DNA of 64,000 nucleotides from Scilla litardierei (lineage: Eukaryota; Streptophyta; Magnoliopsida; Asparagales; Asparagaceae). The DNA lies in assembly GCA_030789695.1 (NCBI GenBank), contig CM061141.1, positions 192,583,689-192,647,688 on the forward strand, given 5' to 3'. Positions 23,461-36,204 of the stretch are shown here, in pieces; the stretch's first letter is position 1, and each line of letters begins with the position of its first letter. The position numbers were made by a program, and so were the translations under genes. Under the pieces are notes generated by a model. That model searched no databases. It saw nothing but the letters and a program-made list of their open reading frames with translations, and was not told the origin of the DNA.

Positions 23461-25627
23461 TAATGCCTTCGACCTTCTTCACTATCAACCTCCCTTTAAC
23501 TTTATTAACCTACTTAGAATCTTTCTATTTTTAGTACGCTTGCACCCTAGTTACGGAGAGTAGCGTTCGAATCTTCGATCATCAGAAGTTTGAGTTCGAC
23601 AACTGAAGCCGATCGAAAGGACACTCAGAAGTATTCGAGGATGGTACTGGAGAATTTAGGACGAGAAAAACGTAACGGGCACGTGTAGTCTGTTGCGTTT
23701 TTGCATCCTTCTTGAGCTCGTATTTCTTATCTAACCCTACTTTCATCTTGTACCCGATTTTTCTATGTGTTTGAATTCTTTCCTGCCTTCCACCTTCTCC
23801 TTATTACTGCATTTTGTCCTTATCCTCTACTCAAACCCCGTTCCCGCCTAACCTACCCTACCCTATCATGACTTTCAGCACCCCCTTTTAAACCCCTCCT
23901 CTTCTTCCTCACCAAGACACCCCACGGCTTCCCCGTTGCCCCGATACCACTCTCTCCCTCACCTTGCCTCCCTCTCGGTGAGACCAACCCATCTCTCCTT
24001 GAGCTCCTTCGGCCTCACCCGAATCTCCACCCCATCCCGGAAGCCCCCGCCACATTGCGCAGTCGCAGCCGTCGCACCTCGCCGCCTTGGATCGATTGCC
24101 GCCAATGGCCCATCAACGACTTTGGGGATTGTTGGGCTTAGCGACAGCCCTCGCTGTCACCCTCGTTGTTTCCGTGTGGTTGAGTTCTTGGGAATTCGTC
24201 GTTCTTGGTATTCTTTGGAGCTCCTTTTTTTGGTTCTTCCCCTTGAGCTGCCCCGCTTCGATTCCTTCTTATGGCCGCTCCTTCGTGTTTGTGGGTTCGT
24301 GAGTTTTTGGTCGTTGAATTTTTTAGGGCTGGTGGTGATAACCGTAGATGTCGACCAATGGTATAGGCAAGGAGTATCATTGGGGATAAGTATCGGCTTG
24401 CTTTTGGCCTTAGGTGTTGAAATTGGATGCCAGTCTTGTGCTCGGATTTGGGAGACAGCTATGTTGCTGGCTTATTGTTGGATGTTGTGGAGATTGCTGG
24501 AAGTAGTGGTAGCAATGATCATGATCCTTGAGAGTTGGCCTTATATCTTCCTTTTGGTGTCGTTTTGGATATTGGCTTGTAATTGGGTAGCATGGCAGAT
24601 TATGTCTTTTGTGCACGGCTGGTTAAGTTGCAACAACACGGATGCATTTGGATTAGTCCTCACGCTTTAATATGTGATGGCAATGATTTACCTGATTAAG
24701 ACCCAGTAGTCATCTTTGACAAGAATTGAAATTTTAAACTTTATGTTCTTCCTTTTTATGTAGTTTAAATATAGCTTGCTACTGACTTATCACCTCAGGC
24801 TCCAAGTTCGAACAGATGTCATCATCATAATAGCTATCATTTTCGTGTAATGCCATTATCTCATATTTTGGCTACTTGATAGATATGAAGTAGCTATGGT
24901 AATGAAGATACTAGAAATGATGCGTTATGTTGACAGATAATTATGTGGATTGATTGAAATTGTTTAGGACAAGATACAATGGAAAATGGCAAGATGTAAT
25001 GTAGTAGTTTGTTAAGTATGGTGAATAAATTTATGAGTTGTCGTGAGGAAGGATATGTTGGGAGCAGGACAATTATTGATTGTAAATAGTGATGTATACT
25101 AGGCGTATTTGTAATGGTCGTCATACATTAGCAACTGGTGTATCATCATTATATTGATTGCTTGATATAAAGATAAGATTGGAGTTGGGAGAGGTCACAA
25201 TTGTAGTGTTACCATTTAGGTTATGCAATGGACAATGTGATGATATATAATGGATAAGATCACTTAGAAGAATAAATAATTTTGGAGAATTTGGCTATAG
25301 ATGAACTATACATTAGAGATTTCATAGGAGATGTTATTACTATAATATCAATAACAAGTGAAGGTTGAAGAAATTTGCAAATGGTATTGGTTGAGGATAC
25401 TTAGTGTTTTGCCTTCAAAGGTTATTTGGTATAAAATATTGATTATTTTGAAGCAAGAACCTTGAGTTAAAATTCGAACGATAAGGTTCTGTAGTTAAGT
25501 GCTACGATGTGGTTATGGTTATAGAGTTGTTCGATGATGAGACGAGTAGTGATGATTTATTTGAGGAGTACTCGATTGAGATTACAGGTTTAGCGTACAT
25601 TATGTTAGAATATGGGAGTTATAGTTG

Positions 25628-25646
25628 TAAGTATATATATATATAC
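25628..25646 (+). repeat. TA microsatellite in E interior
   Basis: Run of tatatatatatata in AT-rich noncoding sequence. Confidence 0.8.
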
Positions 25647-25941
25647 ATCATTATTCATCACTCATCCTCATCCCTGCACATCTTGCGTATCCGTCCCTAG
25701 TCTTTTCTCTTGCCCACTGACGATTAAGGCCGTCGATGGTGCTTAGTCATCCGACCCTCCTTTTGAAACTCAATCATAACCACAGCACATGTATCACTTC
25801 CTGACTAGTTTCACTTCTTCATCTTGAAGTATTTCCAGGTCATAGTTTACCTCATAGAATACGATGAGATACATCGGCATCTCTTAATGAACTCAAATCC
25901 TAAGAAATTCCGAGGACGGAATTTTTTTACGGTGGGTAGGA

Positions 25942-28900
25942 TGTGACAGCCCGTATCTGTTACTACACGTATTTAGTATAAATACTTTCAAAAACATTTT
26001 TAAATAACAAGATCTTTAAACTAATTGAGTTTTAAAATACTATTATTAAGATGACTTTTATTCACTAATCACTTTTACTAATCACGGTTACTTTTTACCA
26101 TCCACTAAATATTTTTCTAATTAGTCTTACTAATTTGTTTTACCAATCATTAATTATTCTTACCTTTACTAATCGCTTTTATCAATTACCAGTTACTTTT
26201 AGTAATTACATTTTTACCAATTACTAATTACCTCCATTACTTTTCCAAATTATTATCATCAATTACTAATGACCTTTACAAATTAATTTTACCATTTACT
26301 ATATAAAATTTACTCATTACTCATTATACTTTCTAATTTTAACTAATTACGTTAACTAATCATCAATATTTTTGCTAATCTACTTCACTCTATATACTTT
26401 ATTTTAAGCCCTAGCCAACTTACTTTCCCTATTTACCTTTAATCTAATCACCCACCCACCAATAAGGTGGATCTACTCCTAATCAAACAACCAACCACCC
26501 TCCAACATCTCCCCGATAACCCTTTTTTCATTTACGTATACAAATTCTGTGAGACAACCCATCAACCCCTACCAGCCAACTATCAATCTCCCCACAAATT
26601 TTAACTCCAAACTTCCCCATCAATATGTCTGATGCCAATTCATCTTAAGGCAACGTTTTCTCCCCCTGCAACACAAATCAAACCCATCAAGCACATTCCC
26701 AAAATCTTTCCCAAATCAGTTTTTGATCAACAAATTCCCCTACAAAAAAATCACCCAAAACCCTCCACCAATTTTCTCAAAACAGAATCAACCCTCAATT
26801 CATTCGTCCCAATACAAATCAAATCCCCAAACTCAACTGAAAGGGGAAAATAAAGAAGAGCAAATATGAAACAATTTCAGATTTAAATCAAACCAAACCC
26901 AGATCTGGAAATATAACTTCAGATTCATTCTCAATCTCAGATTCAAAACAAAACCCAAACAAACCCAACTCCTTCTCATTCCTCATCCCTCTTCCCTAGG
27001 CCGGCCTCCACCCACCTCTTTCCCATCGCTTGTAGGAGCACCAGTCGTGCGCGCGTTCCAGTGCGTCACCAGCGCCGCCTCTACGCCGGAAATCCGTCGC
27101 TGCTGGCCGAAGATCCGCCCCCCTCGCGCGTGCCCTCAGCCTACGGAACCGGCGCGCGCCGCCCTGGGCCGCCTACACGCACGCCGTACAGTCGTCGGTG
27201 CCTCCATTTCTCCCTTGGTGGGTGAGTTTGGCACCCCCTTCCCTTCGTTGCTTGCTGCCAAATTTTGAGCAAACAAAAAAAAGAAAGAAACAAATAAAGG
27301 ATATGACGAAATGAAGAGGAGACAAAAGAACAGAAGATGAAAGACAGGTAGAGTAATAGAAGAGGAGTATTGAATAATAAGAAGATAAGTGTTACAGCCT
27401 TAGGTTATAATAAAGAATAAGAGGAGAGAGAGTAAGAATTATAGTAGTATATTTGTGTAGGGGGTAGGTGTAAGTAGGGGGAGGTATTGAATGTAGACTT
27501 AACCTCATGTTAACTATATAATTAGCTTAGGGTAAATTAGAATCAATAGGGTGTTAGTATTAATTTGAAAATTGACATGCTAGTGTTAATTACAACATGT
27601 TAGTGGTTGACAACAATGTTAGGATAATAATATCAGAATAAAATAAAGCGTATCATGTTAGTGTAACACAATATAAACATCACCATAGCCAGAGAACCCA
27701 ATAAAATTAGACGAACCCGCTTTAGAGATTAATTTAATAATGTGTTTGTTTAGCAAAATATCTACTTCATTGATTTGTTTAACTAAAACAGAAAACCAGA
27801 CATACCGTAATGAAGTACTCGTCGAGACGAACCCAACGGCACCAAAATCGCCGAAATCAGGCAAGTATGCAATTTATATTGAATTGTTGAAGGTAGATAC
27901 TCTTTTAGCCTTTTGCATGTAAAGCTGTATAACTCAAAACATGCACGTGAAATGACACGTGAAAACACTACCACGACATCCGTGGCTAAAAATCTGATCC
28001 AACGACATATAATTTGACATGTCTTATTTTAGAACATTAGCGAAGAAAATCAGTTTCCATGTCGTACTTGTTAAAATCTCATACTAAGCACTTTTGTTAA
28101 ATTGTTGTAAATGTTGCTCGATATTCTCGTAACCATGGAAAATGCTGTATAAATGTAAATGTTCTCATTATTAAATTGTTGCATGCCTTAGAATGATTAT
28201 CAAATGTGTGACACCGTGAAATCGTGCGCCTCGAAGGCGAGGTCGTGACTTTTGTGATATCATGTGAGTTGACAATTCGTGCTTGTAATTCGTGAATTAG
28301 GCTGGCTCGTGTTCCAGCACCAATCTTGGGTGGGGTTAGGGTTGAGCGGCTACTAGGCGTATGAAATGGTACTGTCTTCAAGGGCACCACCCGTATGCGG
28401 TGGGTTAGCACCAATCACAGTAAGCCACATGTGAAGAAGGAACTTACTCATCCGACCTAAAGGCGAGAACCCCATTATAGACATGAATGCTAACAATCGT
28501 GAGTGCTAACAATCATGAATGCTAACAAATCGTGAAATGCTAACATGAAATTTGCAGCTTGAAATTGTTATCTCAGTTATATTGACATGTTAATGAACCA
28601 AAGAAAAGATTTACTTTACTTGTTAAACTGCTTAGAACTGCATGATAGGATGCATTTTACTTTATTTCAGCATGTTTAATCTTGTTGTCGCTATCTCATT
28701 TAAACTATTAATGCCACTTAAATTCAATATAAATTTGTATATATCTTGCCTTGGGTTTTGACCTCTACTTGCAGACCCTTGCTGACATACATTCATGTCT
28801 TTGGATGTATGTCAGATCCCGAGCTATAACACCAGGAGCACTAGTTGAGATTGCTGAACCAGTGGACCAAGAGTTGTTGACAAGTGGACCTTAATTGTAC

Positions 28901-29163
28901 TTCCTTTAATTGTTGTACGGGTCATAAGACCCACTCTACTTTTCTCCATTGTTGTAATTCCATTGAGACGTCTGAGATTGTAATAATATTTTACTTATCT
29001 GTGTTGTTTTAAGTAATGCAAGCAAGAACCTGCGGTTTTTCACACAGACGCTTATTGTGTTAAGTCAAGGAGGAAAGAAAAGCAAGAGTACCTCCTCCTA
29101 ACTTGCACAAGCGGGCCCGTTCGCGTCCTCGCTCCCAAGTCTACTGGGAAGCGGAGCGTGACA
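25942..29163 (+). repeat. Element E 3' LTR (3222 bp)
   Basis: Direct repeat of 19527-22750. It starts TGTGACAGCCCG after a purine tract and ends GGAGCGTGACA. Element D gag resumes after it. Confidence 0.9.
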
Positions 29164-30474
29164 TACCGGCTCATGCATTGTGCTTCCAGCCGATGCGAAT
29201 TCTTTTAGCTCAAGACCTGGGATATTTCAAATTCTTCCCACTTTTCATGGTATGTAGAAGGAGAACCCTTATCTACACATAAAGGAGTTTGAAGATGTCT
29301 GCCTCTCATGTTCTGATGCAAAGTCAAGCAATGAAAGGACTTATCTAAAAATGTTTCCTTTTTCTTTAAAGGATAAAGCTAAAAATTGGTTTAATGCTAT
29401 ACCCCCACATACTATTAACTCATGGTTAGCAATGCAAGCTGAATTTCTGAAAAATTTGTTTCCCTTGCATAGGACTCAAGGATTAAATCGGCAAACGGAA
29501 AATTTTTCTCAGAAGCCAAACGAAAACTTTGACATCACTTGGGAGAGGTTCAAGGAGCTGCTACTAGCATGTACACACCATGGATTTGATGAATACCGTC
29601 TCATCGGTTTCTTTTACGACAAACTCATCCCATCCATGCAGCAATTCGTGGAAATGATGTGCAACTGGGAATTCTTGGATAAGACACTGGAGGAGGCATG
29701 GGATTACTTAGAATCTATAACTGAGAATGCATGAAGTTGGGAGGCGACTCCCGAATCTTAGAGAAGAGAATTACCTCAACCTTTGGCCCATGGGGGTCTA
29801 CTTACATTGAACCAAGAGGAAGCCTTAGAAGCAAGAATGGAGGCCATCATTTGCAAGAGACTTGAAGGGTTGCAGTTGAAAGGAGTGAAGGCCGTGACGG
29901 TTGGTAATGAAGGGCTATGTAACCTTTGCAGTAGCGCAGACCATGGTATCACTCAATGTCCTAACCTATCGTTAGCAAAGGAAGTTCTTCAAGACCCCAC
30001 TCAAGTTAATTATGTGGCGAATTCCAACCAAGGGCAAGGATACAACAATTTCCACAATCGAGTCCCGAGTTGGAGGAATAGCTCGAATTTGAATTGGGGA
30101 TCCCAAAGACAACAACAAGCTCAACCATCGTATCACCTACCCTTCAACAACAACAATCAATAAGGCATCCAAAGGAGGAGGGATGAAACAAGTGAACCCC
30201 AAGTGCAATCTCTGAGCGACACTTTGCAACAATTCATCCAATGCAAACAATGCAAAATCAAGCCAATTTCCAACCGTGGCAACAATTACAACAAAACCAA
30301 GCTCAACATCAACAACAATTCCAACAACTCAACGAGAACATGGAGAAGCTTGCGGCAACTCTAGAGAAGGGCAAGCTTCTGGCACAACCACTCCCCAACC
30401 CTAACATGAATTCATCATCGAGAGGACCCAACGTCAAGTCTTGTCAAGCGGTGACAGCTTTGAGGAGTGGCTGA
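29164..30474 (+). pseudogene. gag: Element D gag, capsid, zinc knuckle and C terminus
   Basis: After the E insertion the Athila-like capsid continues: NPYLHIKEFEDVC, MFPFSLKDKAKNWFNAIPPHTINSW, FDITWERFKELLLACTHHGFDEYRLIGFFYDKL. A CCHC knuckle CNLCSSADHGITQC lies near 29920-29965. A Gln-rich stretch (30241-30370) and ALRSG at the end match the usual gag terminus of this lineage. The first blocks share one frame with stops near 29245 and 29735; a frameshift separates the Gln-rich part near 30200. Confidence 0.85.
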
Positions 30475-30507
30475 GAAATTGAGAAGCTGAAGCCACCGAG
30501 AGTCGAA

Positions 30508-31454
30508 GTGGAGACAGTTATGGAGAATGAAGCCACCCCAAATGAAGATGTGCAAGAGGAAATACCGGACAAAGGCAACCATTCCGAAGAGATCGTCATT
30601 GAAGAGCCCGAACCGTACATTCCTCCCGCACCATTCCCTCAACGGCTTCAACCTCCATGGAAAGATAAGTTTAAATCCGAAATCCGCGAAATATTTCAAA
30701 AATGTCAAATTAATATTCCTCTACTTGATGCAATAAATCAAATTCCAGCATATGCTAAATTTTTAAATGATTTGTGCACCGTTAAGAGTAATGTTAGTGA
30801 TAAGAAAAAAGCCTTCCTAATGCAACAAGTTAGTGCTATTGTGCAACATAACATCCCTCCTAAATACAAGGATCCCAGCTCACCTATAATCCCATGCATC
30901 ATAGGAACCAAAAAATAGGGCAAGCCCTCCTTGATTTAGGTTCGAGTGTTAACATTTTGCCATATAACTTGTATATGAAATTAGGGCTTAGAGAATTAAA
31001 ATCTACATCTATTATTCTCCAATTGGCCGATAGATCCATCAAGGTCCCCAAGGGTAGCATAGAGGATGTACTTGTCCAAGTGGACAAATTTTACTACCCG
31101 GTGGACTTTGTCATGTTGGATATCCTTGGGCCTCAAACCAAAACACCAACTCCCATCATCTTAGGTAGACCATTCCTAGCCCCAAGCAATGATATAATCA
31201 ATTGTAGGGATGGTCAACTTAAGATCTCTTTTGGCAACATGACCCTTGACTTGAACATTTTCAATGCTTATAAGTTGCCATCGGGGGATGGTGAGCTTGA
31301 GGATGCTTGCATGATTGAGACTCTAGTTAAAGAGCATTGCGATGCGGAGTTTGTTGAGGCGCTTAATTTTGTTGATCATTTTTGTGAAAATATTAACACC
31401 GAGTGTTTTTCACAGGAAGTTGGCATAGTCACTAAGTGGATGCCATCTTTTTAG
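30508..31454 (+). pseudogene. pol: Element D aspartic protease region
   Basis: Bases 30508-30905 encode an acidic linker and PFPQRLQPPWKDKFKSEIREIFQKCQINIPLLDAINQIPAYAKFLNDL, the conserved block before the Athila/Tat protease. After a frameshift near 30900 the protease follows with ALLDLGSSVNILPYNLYMKLGL (active-site DLG in place of the commoner DLGAS/DSGAS), then TPIILGRPFL. It would cleave the Gag-Pol polyprotein. The following RT is in the same frame. Confidence 0.85.
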
Positions 31455-31604
31455 CCGCTACCGTTGGACATGCCTTACCAATGGCCATCGAAACTAGAGC
31501 ACCCATCCTTGGATTTGAAGACGTTGTCGCCATATTTGAAGTATGCATTTCTTGGGAATCCGACACATTCCACGTGGTAATATTCTAAACTTTCTAATGA
31601 GAAA

Positions 31605-32570
31605 GAAATGCAATTGCTAGATGTGCTTAAAACTCACAAGGGGGCAATCGGTTGGACAATTGCCGACATTAAAGGTATTGACCCCCTCATTTGTAAGCAC
31701 CGCATCTACTTAGAGGATGACACCAAACCCACTAGATAAATGCAACGTAGGTTAACTCCTAACCTAAAGAAAGTGAGAAAGGGTGAAATCCTTAAGCTTC
31801 TTGATGCGGGTATTATATACCCCATTGCCGATAGTAGATGGGTTAGCTACATTCAAGTTGTACCTAAGAAATAGGGGCTAACGGTTATTAAAAATGAAAA
31901 CAATGAGCTAATCCCCATGCGAGCCACCCTGGGATGGCACATGTGCGTTGACTATAGGAAGCTTAATTCTAAGACCCGTAAAGACCACTCCCCTCTCCCA
32001 TTTCTTGATCAAATCCTAGAGAGAGTGGCCGGACACGAGTATTATTGCTTCCTTGATGTCTATTCCGGTTATTATCAAATTGAAATAGCACCCGAAGAAC
32101 AAGAGAGGACCACCTTCACTTGTCCATTTAGCACTTTTGCATTCCGAAGGATGACATTTGGCTTATGTAATGCCCCCGCAACCTTTCAAAGTTGTATGCT
32201 TAGCATTTTACATGATATGGTTGAAAAGATTATGGAGGTATTCATGGATGATTTCTCTGTGTATGGTAGCTCATTTAATAATTGTTTATCTAACTTGGCT
32301 TTGATGTTAGATCGATGCATTGAGAAAAACCTTCTCTTGAATGGGGAGAAATGTCATTTCATGACCACCGAATGCTTAGTCCTCGGTCATATTGTATCCA
32401 AGGAAGGTATGCACGTCGATAAAGCCAAGATCGAGGTAATAGAAAAGCTACCCACTCCACGTTGTGTAAGAGATATTCGATCATTTCTTGGGCATGCAGG
32501 TTTTTATAGGAGGTTCATAAAAGATTTTAGTTCTATATCTCAGCCTCTTTTGCATGCTTTTGAAAAATGA
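31605..32570 (+). pseudogene. pol: Element D reverse transcriptase
   Basis: Gypsy-type reverse transcriptase. Blocks in order: HKGAIGWTIADIKGIDP, LKLLDAGIIYPIADSRWVS, CVDYRKLNSKTRKDHSPLPF, YCFLDVYSGYYQIEIAPEE (first catalytic Asp), TTFTCPFSTFAFRRMTFGLCNAPATFQ, VFMDDFSVYG (catalytic DD), and FLGHAGFYRRFIKDFSSISQPL. Catalytic residues are intact. In-frame stops lie near 31737, 31872 and 32568. The frame is shared with protease, RNase H and integrase. Confidence 0.92.
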
Positions 32571-33035
32571 TGTAGATTTTGTTGGAATAATGATTGTCAA
32601 CTTGCTTTTGAGAAGTTGAAAAATTTGCTCACATGTTCACCTATTCTTCAGGTGCCAGAATGGACATCACCCTTTGAAATCATGTGCGATGCTAGTGACT
32701 ATGCGGTTGGTGCCGTGCTTGGAAAATGCAAGGACAACGTCCCCGAGGTGATTTACTATGCAAGCAAGAGCATGAATGAGGCTCAACGAAACTACACCAC
32801 CACGGAGAAGGAGATTTTAGCCGTTGTCTTCGCGTTGGAGAAATTTAGAAGCTACATATTGGGATTCCCAATTACAATCTTCACCGACCATGCCGCTCTT
32901 AAATATCTCATTTCCAAGAAAGACGCAAAGCCTTGACTAATCCGTTGGATTTTGCTCTTGCAGGAATTCAACATCGCCATCAAGGATAAGAAGGGAGCGG
33001 AGAATCATGTTGCCGATCACCTTTCATGGTTAACG
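32571..33035 (+). pseudogene. pol: Element D RNase H
   Basis: The same frame continues with FEIMCDASDYAVGAVLG, EKEILAVVFALEKFRSYILG and ITIFTDHAALKYL, which hold the three acidic active-site positions of Gypsy RNase H. The TGA at about 32934 sits where related elements have Arg (CGA to TGA). Confidence 0.9.
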
Positions 33036-34448
33036 ATGAGCATGGAGCCGATAACTATCCCATTGAATGATTCGTTTCTTGACGAACATCATTTTGCAGT
33101 CTCCCACACACTCCCATGGTATACCGACATAATAAACTACTTGGTCACCGGTAAGTCTCCTTCTACTTGGTATCGCCAAGATTACAAAAGTTTCATCTTT
33201 GAGGTAAAATCTTTCTTTTTCGATGACCATTACCTTTACAAGTATTGTAATGACCAAATAGTAAGGAGATGCATACCCGACCATGAGTTTGATAGTGTTT
33301 TACACTTTTGCCATGAAGGTGTGAGCGGTGGACATTTTTCCGCCCAAAAGACCGTAGCAAAAATTCTACAATGTGGTTTTTATTAGCCTAGCATGTTTAA
33401 GGACACTTATACATATTGTAAATCATGCTTAGCTTGCCAAAATTTGGGGGGAATTACTAAAAGAAATATGATGCTGCTAAACCCCATTCTTGAATTAGAA
33501 ATTTTCGATTGTTGGGGTATTGATTTTATGGTGCCATTTTCCCCATCCTATGGGTATACATAAATTTTGCTTGCTATAGATTATGTATCTAAATGGGTTG
33601 AGGCTATTCCTTGTAGGAACAATGATGCGGCTATCGTGCTTAAATTCATGAAAGCAAACATTTTCGCACGATTTGGGATGCCAAAGTCTATGATAAGCGA
33701 CGGCGGGTCACATTTCTGCAACCGCCTCTTCGCAAGATTAATGAAAAAGTTTGGGGTGAAACACAAGGTTTCCACACTATACCACCTCCAAACCAATGGA
33801 CAAGAGGAGTTGGTGAATCGGGAGACCAAGAACATACTCCAAAAGACGGTGAATCCATCAAGGAAGGATTGGAGTATGCATCTTTTCGAAGCATTGTAGG
33901 CGTACCGTACCGCCTATAAAACGGTTTTAGGGATGTCCCCATATCGGTTAGTTTTTGGAAAATTTTGCCACTTGCCCATTGAACTTGAACACAAATCCTT
34001 TTGGGTAATTAAAAAGTTTAATTGTGAAATTGACACCACTTCTTGTAAATTGCAGTTAGTGGAGCTCAAAGAGATAAGGAGGGAGGCATACAACAATTCC
34101 AAGCTAGTGAAAGAGAGGCTTAAATGTGCCCATGATCGAATCATTTTGAGGAGAGAATTCACCCCGGGGGAGAAAGTGCTACTCTACAACTCAAGGCTTC
34201 ATCTCTTCCCCGGAAAGCTTCGTTCGAAATGGATTGGACCTTTCATTATTCGGGAGGTGTTTACACAAGGCGCGGTGATCATTACCAACCCACAAAACGG
34301 AAATGAATTCATGGTGAACGGCCAACGCTTAAAGCACTATCAAGAGCTGTGGAGCAGAGACGAGTACACCATGGAGCTTACGGAACCACCGCTGGGTGGA
34401 ACAACTGGGTGTGCTCGTTCCAAAACTTTCCTATCTAGTAATATGTAG
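33036..34448 (+). pseudogene. pol: Element D integrase
   Basis: The HHCC zinc domain (LHFCHEGVSGGHFSAQKTVAKIL ... CKSCLACQ) is followed by the catalytic core with GIDFMVPF, IDYVSKWVEAI, MISDGGSHFCN and NGQEELVNRETKNI, so all three DDE residues are present. The C-terminal part has [19 protein letters not shown] and a GPFIIREVF...VNGQRLKHY chromatin-targeting-like end. In-frame stops near 33385 and 33898 sit where Trp (TGG) is expected, and another lies near 33561. There is no frameshift; everything from 31605 on is one broken frame. Confidence 0.92.
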
Positions 34449-34573
34449 TAATGAATAACGCTTGCTCAAACATTGAGGACCATGTTTATTTCTTATCCTA
34501 GTTTATCCATCTTCATGCATATACTTCATCTCACCCTTCAAACATTGAGGACCATGTTTATTTTTAGTTGGGG
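34449..34573 (+). other. Element D 3' noncoding with duplicated motif and polypurine tract
   Basis: tcaaacattgaggaccatg occurs twice, at 34466 and 34538 (72 bp apart). The tract ttagttgggg (34564-34573) directly precedes the presumed 3' LTR start TGTGGACT. The motif is related to cattgaggacaatg in C and G. Confidence 0.75.
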
Positions 34574-34602
34574 TGTGGACTAGGATATAGAAACTTCTTG
34601 AG
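34574..34602 (+). repeat. Element D 3' LTR, first 29 bp (cut by F)
   Basis: Starts TGTGGACTAGG after the polypurine tract. Element F is inserted after ttgag (34598-34602), and the LTR resumes at 48497. It does not match the start of D's 5' LTR. Confidence 0.6.
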
Positions 34603-34768
34603 TGTTAGAAGAAGATTGGAGAGAATTAACCATGGCGAATAGCCATGGTACTTTATTTATAGAAATCTCATGATAAGTTAGGAGTCCAAGGGAATCCCCA
34701 CTAACTTAGTGGGGAGTAATGGTGAGATGTTGAGGGGGGAGGCTAAAGGCCTCCCTCAACTCACAACA
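34603..34768 (-). repeat. Element F 3' LTR (166 bp)
   Basis: Direct repeat of 48326-48491, with about six differences. The TSD is ttgag (34598-34602 and 48492-48496, exact). On the minus strand it carries TATAAATA and two hairpins: CCATGGCTATTCGCCATGG and a TTGAGGGAGGCC arm pairing across TTT. Short LTRs with a PBS of tRNA-Met type indicate Copia. Confidence 0.92.
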
Positions 34769-36204
34769 CTCCCCCGCATCTCTCCATTACCTTGGGTTAA
34801 GCATATGAATACTTCAGGATTCGTTATGCTAGTGGGGTAGATACTTCTGGATCCAGAGCCACTGTGGTTGCCTCGTTAAAACCTTAGCTGTGAAAAACCC
34901 AGTGGGAAAAACCAGCAGCTTAAGGGAAAAGAGTACGACTATCGAGGGACTCCCCCCTGATCTTTACAAGCTTCAGGCTTATAGATCTCTTATGTATCTA
35001 TACAATCATCTCCTATTCGTCTATACATCCATCATGTTCTGAAATAAAATACAATCATCACTCATCTTATACAAGTTTCACTCATCTAGCGGCTATAGTA
35101 ATGTAGTAGAGTTCTGGAGTGGAATGCTCTTCGAAGTTGGTAGATGACGCCACTAAAGTATTCATTGAATCAGTCTTCAGTATGTCTGCAAGGTACTGCT
35201 GGACCTGGCTGAGCGTTTCTAATACTTTCTTCTTGGATGATGAGCTTCTCAGAAGATGTAGACATTGGAGGATGATGTGTAGATATTTAGGAGGTGGCCG
35301 GCCTATTGTGTTGTAGTCATCGCATTGATCTTTAAAACTGCATATGCGATATATATTCCTTGACCCTTGGAAGTTGCGCAGAAGCAGCTTATCCTTGGTC
35401 TAGTGTTGCTCTCCAGGGCAACACTGTATCTGGTTAACAACTTTACTGGACACGTTCTATCAAAGATATGTGTAGTTGGCCAGATAAAGAAGTGTAACAA
35501 GTATACTAGAGTTAGGCTCTTCGGGACCAAGGATGTCCTCCCCCTCTTCCAGCTACTGGAAGGAGTCATACATAAGTATCCATTTTTAATAGGATGCAAG
35601 TGGACATCATTCTTCATAAACTCCAGGTGTATGAAAGATATTAAAGGGTTCCACCACGAAGGGGTTAAATATATAAGCCGAGATAATACCTTGTTATACC
35701 TAGGTTTTTCATTTACAAGGTATTCTTAAAGCTATCTGTTATCTAAATGGTCTCTGTAGGAGATCTTATTAGCTTTAAGTCGACCACATATACAGCGAAT
35801 ATTACAAATCCTGTCAACGATCTTTCGAAAAAGATACACAGGCAGAATATTGCTAAGATCAACTAATGATCTTTGTAGCCTTTATGGAGAAGACGTTTCT
35901 ACGTCTCTCTTTCATCTCTGGGGGTAGAGTATACCCTTCTGGAAGTTTTCTATAGATCTCTATATCTATATTGCCATATATATGCAGTCACAACGTCCAT
36001 GAGCTGCATGTATTGGCTTTTTCAGAGAAGTGTATGCTTAGTAGGAAAATGATCACATTTCCTTCATTTCAATTGCTTTATGAAATCCGAATTATATTCC
36101 ACGGGTTTTTACACATTCAGGTGTATGGACTACTGGTCCAAATACTTTGCTTTTCAAGAGTGAGTCCAGCTCTACTCTTATTGCCTCGTCCCACTTTGGC
36201 CATT
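34769..36204 (-). pseudogene. pol: Element F RT/RNase H remnant (Copia)
   Basis: Heavily decayed. On the minus strand MQLMDVVTAY (about 35961-35990, first RT catalytic Asp) is followed after a one-base shift by IDIEIYRKLPEGY, and upstream WDEAIRVELDSLLKSKVFGPV marks the RT start. I cannot find a YVDD box, so the palm is probably partly deleted. Confidence 0.7.

Larger units (their letters stand above)
22751..25941 (+). mobile_element. Element E interior without gag-pol
   Basis: No retroviral protein motif is visible in 3.2 kb, so E is a non-autonomous derivative. The 3' end is diagnostic: ccgaggacggaattttttt followed by a G-rich tract and TGTGACAGCC is the usual chromovirus (Del/Tekay) polypurine end. 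A block at 23325-23460 (ggtcaatgtgcttggctaag...) recurs at 57828-57960. A CT- and GC-rich stretch (23830-24300) resembles the leader-like GC block of the LTR and opens a 244-codon frame (23936-24670). That frame encodes a hydrophobic, Trp-rich sequence I do not recognise and do not believe is a gene. Confidence 0.7.

Noticed and set aside
23936..24670. 244-codon hydrophobic frame in E interior
   Set aside because: Composition follows a CT/GC-rich stretch; no domain, no clear start context, and other E-type sequence is noncoding.
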